Below, one piece after another: positions 14,782-20,263 of a stretch of DNA of 20,263 nt; position 1 is the stretch's first letter; each line of letters starts with the position of its first letter. Location of the stretch: NCBI GenBank assembly GCA_002887195.1, contig PJAB01000819.1, positions 1 to 20,263 of the forward strand, read 5' to 3'. The stretch comes from Chrysochromulina parva. Lineage: Eukaryota > Haptophyta > Prymnesiales > Chrysochromulinaceae. The position numbers and the translations under genes are program-made. The notes beneath the pieces are model-generated. The model had not been told where the DNA came from. It saw only the letters and a list, made by a program, of their open reading frames with translations, and did not search any database.

Positions 14782-15750
14782 ATGCTCGTGATTTTCCTCA
14801 CGGCTCTGACTCGAGCAGTGGTCGACGTGCCCACTGTTCGTCTGGTGAATGGCGTCGCGCCCGGTAGTGTCGTGCTGATGCCAGTCATGGCCGGAGGCAC
14901 AGGCGGCCTCAAGGGCCTGAACGCGACTGAACAGGTCCTGCGCAATTTTGCAGCAGGGCTCACGCACGTCCACACGGCGTTCGACTACTACAATCTGCCC
15001 GAAACCGGCCGCGCGATCGCGCAGTATCCGCGCGCCAATGTGTTCATCTCCGCTATGACGTCGCCGTGCTTCCACGCATCGCCACCCGTCCGGAACGTAA
15101 CTGATACCCAGGCCTGCTATAACTTGACGCTTTCGGAGATTGACTCTGTGCTGCACGACCTTGGTGTCACGTACGTGGACTTGATCATGCTGCACGGTCC
15201 GTCCGAGGCCTTCGGACATGAGGGGCCGTGCTCTGACTTTTCTTGCCCGCTCAACGCTGCGCAGTGGCGAGCCTACGCTGCGGCCTTGGCGGCCAATAAG
15301 ACTCGGGCGATTGGAGTGTCCAACTTCTGCATCTCCTGCCTCGAGTGCCTCGCCAAAATGTCCGTTGGGCCGGTACCGGCGACCAACCAGCTTCAGCTCC
15401 ACGTCGGCATGGGTCCCGATCCCGGCAAGCTCATGTCGTACAATGCAGCTCACGGCATAGTCGTACAGGCGTACGAGCCGCTGGCTGGTGGCGACGTGGC
15501 CACCAACTGCACTGTGTGCGCACAGGTTGGCACGGAGCACAACAAGAGCGCGGCGCAGGTGGGCCTTTTGTGGGTCCTCGATCGCGTGCCGAGCTTGGTG
15601 GTGGAGACAGGCTCGCAGGACCACCTCGACCAGGATCTTGCAATCTTAGACGGCTGGAGTCTCTCGCTCGGCGATCGCGCGGCGCTTGACGGCTTGACGG
15701 AGCCAAAGGGCGAGGCGGGCGGCCGATGCTCTTGGGGCTGCACGGAGTGA
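14782..15750 (+). CDS. Secretory aldo/keto reductase-like protein with altered catalytic residues
   Basis: The start at 14782 gives 322 residues opening with a signal peptide (MLVIFLTALTRAVVDVP). Numbering below is from the upstream in-frame ATG at 14638; subtract 48 for the shorter form. The AKR barrel is clear: LVNGVAPGSVVLMPVMAGGTGGL, HTAFDYYNLPETGRAI, YVDLIMLHGP, AIGVSNFC, TNQLQLH and VVQAYEPLAGG, then SAAQVGLLWVLDR. AKRs reduce carbonyls with NAD(P)H through an Asp-Tyr-Lys-His tetrad. Here Tyr (Y117) and His (H176) are kept, but Asp aligns with H112 and Lys with M140 (VFISAM instead of the usual VFITSK). At least six N-glycosylation sequons (NAT, NVT, NLT, NKT, NCT, NKS) and many cysteines fit passage through the ER. 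It may be a pseudoenzyme or have changed chemistry. It stands in tandem with the decarboxylase. Confidence 0.85.
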   Translation: MLVIFLTALTRAVVDVPTVRLVNGVAPGSVVLMPVMAGGTGGLKGLNATEQVLRNFAAGLTHVHTAFDYYNLPETGRAIAQYPRANVFISAMTSPCFHASPPVRNVTDTQACYNLTLSEIDSVLHDLGVTYVDLIMLHGPSEAFGHEGPCSDFSCPLNAAQWRAYAAALAANKTRAIGVSNFCISCLECLAKMSVGPVPATNQLQLHVGMGPDPGKLMSYNAAHGIVVQAYEPLAGGDVATNCTVCAQVGTEHNKSAAQVGLLWVLDRVPSLVVETGSQDHLDQDLAILDGWSLSLGDRAALDGLTEPKGEAGGRCSWGCTE

Positions 15751-15868
15751 GCGGTGTGGCGGACGGCGAGGCCCTGTGGTGTTTCGGATGTACAAGTGTA
15801 GACTGGCTGTCTTGTGTTCACGTGAATGACGACGCGCTCGACTGTTCCTATCCGTGGCTGCTCCAGGA

Positions 15869-17440
15869 ATGTCGCGCGCGGCAGTCGGCCTTGCTGTGGT
15901 GCCCCTCATCGCTGCCCTTCGCCTCTTATACCGGAGGATCTACCACCAACGTTGCAACGCGTCCGAAGACTCGTCGCCCACCACGCTGGATCCCACAAAT
16001 TGGGACGACATGCGCGCAAACGCGCATGCGCTGCTTGATGCTGCCATCGATAAGATGAAATCCGCAAACGAGGGTCGTGTTTGGAACCCGGTGCCCGATG
16101 AGTTCAAGAGCATGCTTAAAGTGCCAATCCCAACGTCTGGCATCTCGCACGACGAGCTCCGCGGCCGCTTGCAATCTCTGCTTCCCTATGGCTCAGGCAA
16201 CACACATCCTCGCTTCTTCGGATGGGTCCAAGGCTCAGGCTGCCCGGGCGGCGTGCTGGCGGAGATGGTCGGCTCCGCCATGAACGTGAACGCGGGCGGG
16301 CGCGATCATGCGGCCATCTACGTCGAGCGCCAGGTACTGTCGTGGTGCCGCGAGATGCTCGGTTTCCCTCCAGAGGCGGGTGGCCTGCTCGTGAGCGGCA
16401 CGAGCCTCGCTACGATCCTTGCGCTCAAAACGGCGCGTGACCGGGCGTTGGGCTTCGCCGCGAGCCGCAAGTACGGCCTGTGCTCGGCCAACGGGCATGG
16501 CGCGCTCGTCGGCTACGCGGCCGAGGGCACGCACTCGTGCGTCAAGCGAGCCTTCGACGTGCTTGGCCTGGGCTCCGACTCGTTGCGAATGGTACCCGTC
16601 ACCGATCAGTACATGATGGATGTGACGAAGCTTGCCGCGATGATTGAGGAGGATCGGCGCGCCGGAAGGCGCCCCTTTGTGCTTGTCGGCACGGCGGGCT
16701 CGGTCAACGTAGGCGCCGTCGACGACCTGAATGCGTTGGCTGACCTCGCTACTGCCCAGAAGCTTTGGTTCCACGTGGATGGCGCCTTCGGCGCAGTGGC
16801 TGTCCTCAGCCCGGTGGCGAAGCCGCTCCTGGCGGGCCTGGAGCGCGCCTCGTCGGTGGCCTTCGACTTCCACAAGTGGCTACATGTCGGGTATGAGGCC
16901 GGGTGCATCCTGGTGCGTGATCCTCGTGATCACCTCGAAGCCTTCCATGAGCGGCCCGACTACCTGTCGCCCAAGACGCGTGGTCTCGGCGCGGGCGACT
17001 GGTGGCCGTGCGACTACGGCATCGAGCTCTCGCGGGGCTTCCGCGCCCTCAAGGTCTGGGCACACTTCCTTGAGCACGGCACGCAGAAGCTGGGCGCGGC
17101 AATCTCGGCGAATCTCGCCCAGGCGAAGTATCTCGCCGAGCTCGTCGACGCCTCCCCCGAGCTCTCGCGCGTCGCGCCGGTCACACTGCAGATCGTGTGC
17201 TTTCGGTACGTACCGCCCAACACGGCGCTATCCCTCGAGGCGCTCGCCAGCCTCAACGACGAGATTGTCCTCGAGCTGCAGGAGCAGGGCATCGCGGCGC
17301 CCTCGACGACGAAGATCCAAGGGCACACTGCTATCCGGGTCAACCTCACCAACCATCGCACCCGCACGGAGGACATCAGGCTTCTGGTGGACGCGACCGT
17401 CCGCATCGGGCGAGAGCTCTCGGCCAAATCGTCTCCGTAG
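15869..17440 (+). CDS. PLP-dependent group II decarboxylase with N-terminal membrane anchor
   Basis: This family decarboxylates amino acids (aromatic amino acids, glutamate, diaminobutyrate and others) using pyridoxal phosphate. The 523-residue protein from ATG 15869 shows the whole fold: HPRFFGWVQG, GLLVSGTSLATILALKTARDRALG, EGTHSCVKRAFDVLGLG (H212 stacks on PLP), WFHVDGAFGAVAVLSP (D304 contacts the pyridine nitrogen) and FDFHKWLHVGYEAGC, with the Schiff-base lysine at K336. It closes with HTAIRVNLTNHRTR. The overall pattern looks closer to bacterial-type members of the family than to animal DOPA decarboxylase, but I cannot state the substrate. The first 25 residues (AAVGLAVVPLIAALRLLYRRIYHQR) form a hydrophobic helix followed by positive charges, suggesting a signal anchor, which is uncommon for this usually soluble family. 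The frame is also open five codons upstream but only to a GTG. It begins 119 bp after the aldo/keto reductase stop. Confidence 0.92.
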   Translation: MSRAAVGLAVVPLIAALRLLYRRIYHQRCNASEDSSPTTLDPTNWDDMRANAHALLDAAIDKMKSANEGRVWNPVPDEFKSMLKVPIPTSGISHDELRGRLQSLLPYGSGNTHPRFFGWVQGSGCPGGVLAEMVGSAMNVNAGGRDHAAIYVERQVLSWCREMLGFPPEAGGLLVSGTSLATILALKTARDRALGFAASRKYGLCSANGHGALVGYAAEGTHSCVKRAFDVLGLGSDSLRMVPVTDQYMMDVTKLAAMIEEDRRAGRRPFVLVGTAGSVNVGAVDDLNALADLATAQKLWFHVDGAFGAVAVLSPVAKPLLAGLERASSVAFDFHKWLHVGYEAGCILVRDPRDHLEAFHERPDYLSPKTRGLGAGDWWPCDYGIELSRGFRALKVWAHFLEHGTQKLGAAISANLAQAKYLAELVDASPELSRVAPVTLQIVCFRYVPPNTALSLEALASLNDEIVLELQEQGIAAPSTTKIQGHTAIRVNLTNHRTRTEDIRLLVDATVRIGRELSAKSSP

Positions 17441-17627
17441 CATGCAGGTGTGAAGATGACTGTCCAAAAAGTGTCGAAACTGTCCCAGGGTCCGACTCGA
17501 TGGTCGGCATAGGTGGATAGGTGCAAGAAACGAAACGGATGTGTTTTTAGTAAATACCGTGCCGGCCGCAGGCGAAGTATTTTACGAGTCCCACGGACCT
17601 CACGGAGCAGGCATAGCAGGGTGACCC
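17441..17627. other. Intergenic region downstream of the decarboxylase
   Basis: Nothing recognisable beyond presumed 3' UTR sequence. The far side merges with the possible last exon of the LRR gene (minus strand), whose alternative stop is at 17628. Confidence 0.35.
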
Positions 17628-17726
17628 TCAGGGTGAGGGACGAGGTGAGGATCCATCTGAGCGCATGATCGGTGGTCCGCCACGGCTTTCGTGCCCCCCC
17701 GGCCCCCGGGCCCCAAAATGAAGGCG

Positions 17727-17770
17727 CCCCTGCACGAAGGCTTCCCCGCCCCTGCACGAAGGCTTCCCCG
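17727..17770. repeat. Perfect 22-bp tandem duplication
   Basis: The 22-mer beginning cccctgcacgaagg occurs at 17727-17748 and again, identical, at 17749-17770, followed by a degenerate part (caccaaggcttg) that runs into the 69-bp LRR repeats. It may be where the repeat array decayed or was extended. Confidence 0.85.
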
Positions 17771-17779
17771 CACCAAGGC

Positions 17780-18836
17780 TTGTGAGGCAGGCGGGCAGCT
17801 CCATCGAAATCATTGAGGAGCAGCCAGAGAAGGCACCATCACCGAGGCTCGTGAGGCCGGCGGGCAGCTCAATCGACATCAACTGCCGGTCCAAAGCGAA
17901 GGATGGCACTGGGTGGTACATGGGCGGTTACATGGGTGGACCTGAGAATGCTGAGAGGCAGCGCGATCGACGTCATAGAGGAGCAGCCATCAAAGACGCC
18001 CTCACCAGTGCTCGTGAGGTTAGCAGGCAGCTCGATCGACGTCAACGAGGAGCAGCCAGAGAAGGCGTACTCACCGAGGCTCATGAGGCTGGCGGGCAGC
18101 TCGATCGACGTCAACGAGGAGCAGCCACGGAAGGCGTACGCACAGAGGCTCGTGAGGCCGGCGGGCAGCTCAATCAACGTCATCGAGGAGCAGCCAGACA
18201 AGGCATACGCACCGAGGCTCGTGAGGCTGGCGGGCAGCTCGATCGATGTCATCGAGGAGCAGCCATAGAAGGCGTACGCACCGATGCTCGTGAGGCTGGC
18301 GTTACTGGCGGGCAGCTCGATCGACGACAACGAGGAGCAGCACCAGAAGGCCCCATCGCCGATGCTCGTGAGGCTGGCGGGCAGCTCCATCGATGTCATT
18401 GAGGAGCAGCCACAGAAGGCGCGCCCACCAATGCTCGTGAGGCCGGCGGGCAGCTCGATCGACGTCAACGAGGAGCAGCCACAGAAGGTGTACTCACCGA
18501 GGCTCGTGAGACTGGCGGGCAGCTCAATCGACGTCAACGAGGAGCAGCCACAGAAGGCCCACGTTCCGAGGCTCGTGAGGCTGGCGGGCAGCTCGATCGA
18601 CGTCAACGAGGAGCAGCCATGGAAGGCGTTCCTACCGAGGCTCGTGAGGCTGACGGGCAGCTCAATCGACGTCATCGAGGAGCAAAGACGGAAGGCCCAC
18701 TCTCCGATGCTCGTGAGGCCGGCGGGCAGCTCAATCGACGCCATCGAGTCGCAGCCCCAGAAGGCGCCCTCACCGATGCTCGTGAGGCCGGCGGGCAGCT
18801 TGATCGACGTCATCGACGTGTCGTCGCGGAACGCGT
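17780..18836 (-). repeat. 69-bp tandem array encoding 23-residue LRR_5 units
   Basis: A 69-bp unit recurs almost without interruption. On the minus strand each unit encodes a variant of ELPASLTSLGEYAFSGCSSL followed by TSI. I count 12 units in one frame from 18836 down to about 17950, and two more (one ending CSSMISM) at about 17880-17780 in another frame after a short non-repeat insert. Units are near-identical in DNA except for a variable block (EYAFSG, TWAFCG, AYAFYG, DGAFWC), which points to recent expansion by unequal exchange. One unit carries a nine-base insertion near 18297-18305, adding three residues. Confidence 0.92.
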
Positions 18837-20263
18837 TCACCGGCACGTGCGCCTCACCGTCGCGCAGCACGCATGCGGCGAGCAGCACTTCCATCGACGC
18901 CTCGCCCTCGCCGCGGATGCACGCGCGCACCCCTGCCATCGGATACGGTTGCGGACCATTTTCATCTTCTTCATCCTCTTCATCATCTTCTTCCAATCCA
19001 TCCGAAGACGCCACGCGTCTCAGCGCGGCCACGTCCACCTCGAAGCCGCCCAGCCCTGTCACCTTTGCCAGGTTGGGCAGCCAGCGCGACGCGTCGGCCG
19101 CGTCGGCGAAGAGGCGACCGGCGGCGCGGCTGCCCGAGAGGTTGAGGTCGGTCACCTCGACGAGGTTGCTCGTGAGCGGCAGGCCGACGCGTGCGCACAG
19201 CCGCGCGCACAGGACGCGCCGCGCCCGCGCGCGCCACGTGAGGCTCACGCCCTTGAGCGCACACAGCGTCGGCACGTCGGCGCCCGCGAGGGCGTCCTCG
19301 AGGGCGTCCTCGTTGACGAGCTGCGTCGAGAGCCAGCACGCGGGCTGCTGCTGCTGCTGCCGCTGCCTTAGCTGCTGCATCCTGTCACGTGCTGCTGCTG
19401 CTGCTGCTAGTAGGTGCTGGTGCTGGTGCTGCTGGAGCTGCACTTGGATCTGCTGTCGCTGCTCCGCCTGCGCCCTCTGGATCTGCTGCTGCCTTGGCTG
19501 CTGGAGCTGATCAGCAGTTGGTAGCTGTAGCACTCTCTGCACTTGCGGTTGTGGATTCTGAGGAGGCGCTAATGCGGCGGCCCCGCTAATGGATCCTATG
19601 GGCCCGCTGGTCGCCGTATTTGCTTCAGCACTCTTTATGATCGCCAGGACTTTGAGCGAGCCACATGCTTGGTTCAAGAAGGTGACCAAATCCTTCTTTG
19701 GCTTCTTCGACAACCCACCCTCGCGGTACAGGCGAGTCTTCGAGTCCAGCGCCAGCCGGACCGCCGGGGCCAGTCTGGCGCGCAGCTCAGCGTCCGCCTT
19801 GAGCAGTTCGACCAACTTGTCCATGGTCACCTGCTGCTGCGGTGGTGCTGCAGCAGGCTCTTGCTCAGGTGCGGGTGCGTCGGCCGCTCGCAGTGCAGTG
19901 GCGTCGTGCTGAGCGTCTTGCGTGTAGAGCGGCTCCTCCGTCGCCGCCTGCCGCTCCTCCTCGGTGGGGAAGTCGCTCACGACACCCAGCAGCCGCCCGA
20001 GCTCCGGGCCACTCTTGCCGGCGAGGTGGCCGGTGCACAGGGTGCGCGAAAGGAGTTGGAGAAGCTCGACGTCCACGTCGAGAAAGTGCGCGCCATGCAA
20101 CAGCTGCGCGAGCTGCGCGAGCGAGCACCCCTCCAGCACCCTTCCATCCTCCGCACCGCCCTCGGCGACGCGCGAGAGCGTGCGGAGCGCAGCCGCAGGC
20201 ACCAGAGTGGCGAACGCCCCCTCGGCGCCGCCCGTGTCGCTCACCCAGTTGGCGAGCGCCGCC
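17869..20263 (-). CDS. BspA-like leucine-rich-repeat protein with polyglutamine region (5' end outside window)
   Basis: The frame is open from the right edge to the stop at 17869, with no ATG before the edge (the nearest candidate, at 20244, is GTG), so the gene starts outside the window. The visible 797 residues have three parts. First comes a helical region of about 200 residues with no domain I can name. Then comes a Gln/His/Ala-rich low-complexity stretch (about 19330-19520, CTG/CAG runs) and a leucine-rich segment (LVEVTDLNLSGSRAAGRLF) ending in an acidic patch (EEDDEEDEEDE). Last is the array of 23-residue LRR_5 repeats. BspA-type repeats form solenoids used for binding in bacteria and many protists. 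After the twelfth repeat the protein either ends at 17869, or a 49-nt intron (CAT|GTAACC at 17931 to GGCAG at 17883) joins two more repeats and a stop at 17628. I cannot decide between these. Confidence 0.8.
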   Translation of the reverse strand, partial: AALANWVSDTGGAEGAFATLVPAAALRTLSRVAEGGAEDGRVLEGCSLAQLAQLLHGAHFLDVDVELLQLLSRTLCTGHLAGKSGPELGRLLGVVSDFPTEEERQAATEEPLYTQDAQHDATALRAADAPAPEQEPAAAPPQQQVTMDKLVELLKADAELRARLAPAVRLALDSKTRLYREGGLSKKPKKDLVTFLNQACGSLKVLAIIKSAEANTATSGPIGSISGAAALAPPQNPQPQVQRVLQLPTADQLQQPRQQQIQRAQAEQRQQIQVQLQQHQHQHLLAAAAAARDRMQQLRQRQQQQQPACWLSTQLVNEDALEDALAGADVPTLCALKGVSLTWRARARRVLCARLCARVGLPLTSNLVEVTDLNLSGSRAAGRLFADAADASRWLPNLAKVTGLGGFEVDVAALRRVASSDGLEEDDEEDEEDENGPQPYPMAGVRACIRGEGEASMEVLLAACVLRDGEAHVPVNAFRDDTSMTSIKLPAGLTSIGEGAFWGCDSMASIELPAGLTSIGEWAFRLCSSMTSIELPVSLTSLGRNAFHGCSSLTSIELPASLTSLGTWAFCGCSSLTSIELPASLTSLGEYTFCGCSSLTSIELPAGLTSIGGRAFCGCSSMTSMELPASLTSIGDGAFWCCSSLSSIELPASNASLTSIGAYAFYGCSSMTSIELPASLTSLGAYALSGCSSMTLIELPAGLTSLCAYAFRGCSSLTSIELPASLMSLGEYAFSGCSSLTSIELPANLTSTGEGVFDGCSSMTSIALPLSILRSTHVTAHVPPSAILRFGPAVDVD

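Noticed and set aside
17780..18836. CRISPR-like array
   Set aside because: Repeats are contiguous 69-bp coding units with no distinct spacers, they encode LRR_5 protein repeats, and the genome is eukaryotic.
17782..19510. Long plus-strand frames (up to about 408 codons) across the LRR repeats
   Set aside because: A 69-bp repeat is a multiple of three, so any frame free of stops in one unit stays open in all. The plus-strand peptides are antisense to a well-recognised LRR_5 array and match no family.

Overview
The window looks like nuclear DNA from a GC-rich unicellular alga with a secondary, red-lineage plastid. A haptophyte is my best guess, but this is inference from style rather than a marker match. 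The reasons are short GT-AG introns inside conserved eukaryotic genes, strong G/C at third codon positions, eukaryotic-only families (OGG1, ERO1, EEIG1/EHBP1-type C2, ER-type DnaJ), a YbaB protein with a signal-plus-transit-like leader, and a BspA-like 23-residue leucine-rich-repeat protein. There are no operons, Shine-Dalgarno sites, phage genes or CRISPR arrays.

Layout, left to right: 1-719 has no convincing gene. A serine/threonine kinase (minus, 2592-720, one intron) is divergent from OGG1 8-oxoguanine DNA glycosylase (plus, 2683-4125). OGG1 converges on an ER-type DnaJ (minus, 5946-4579, one intron), which is divergent from a seven-span membrane protein (plus, 6032-7132). A TruA-type pseudouridine synthase follows (plus, 7296-8189). 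An EF-hand protein (minus, 9687-9051, one intron) is divergent from a plastid-type YbaB/EbfC protein (plus, 9923-10495, one intron). ERO1 (minus, 12688-11423) is divergent from a C2/coiled-coil protein (plus, 12879-14159). A complete 5S rRNA gene lies on the minus strand at 14499-14383. An aldo/keto reductase-like protein (14782-15750) and a PLP-dependent decarboxylase (15869-17440) follow on the plus strand. A large LRR protein (minus) runs off the right edge.

Four gene pairs are head-to-head with short shared upstream regions (about 90 to 240 bp), and convergent gaps are longer (about 450 to 930 bp). No single pathway links the genes, but several belong to the secretory/ER folding system: the ERdj3-like DnaJ, ERO1 (which may have a non-ER destination), a reticulocalbin-like EF-hand protein and a secretory, sequon-rich aldo/keto reductase homologue.

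The most unusual signal is in the introns. The kinase intron is built of 21-nt repeats and flanked by a near-duplicate of its own splice-site sequence. The DnaJ intron is built of a 53-nt tandem repeat whose second copy carries the acceptor. The EF-hand intron has its 5' splice site inside one arm of a perfect 16-bp inverted repeat, and it shares an identical 31-nt segment with the leader of the TruA gene. Together these resemble recently gained, mobile (introner-like) introns. All splice sites were inferred by eye from reading-frame and domain continuity.
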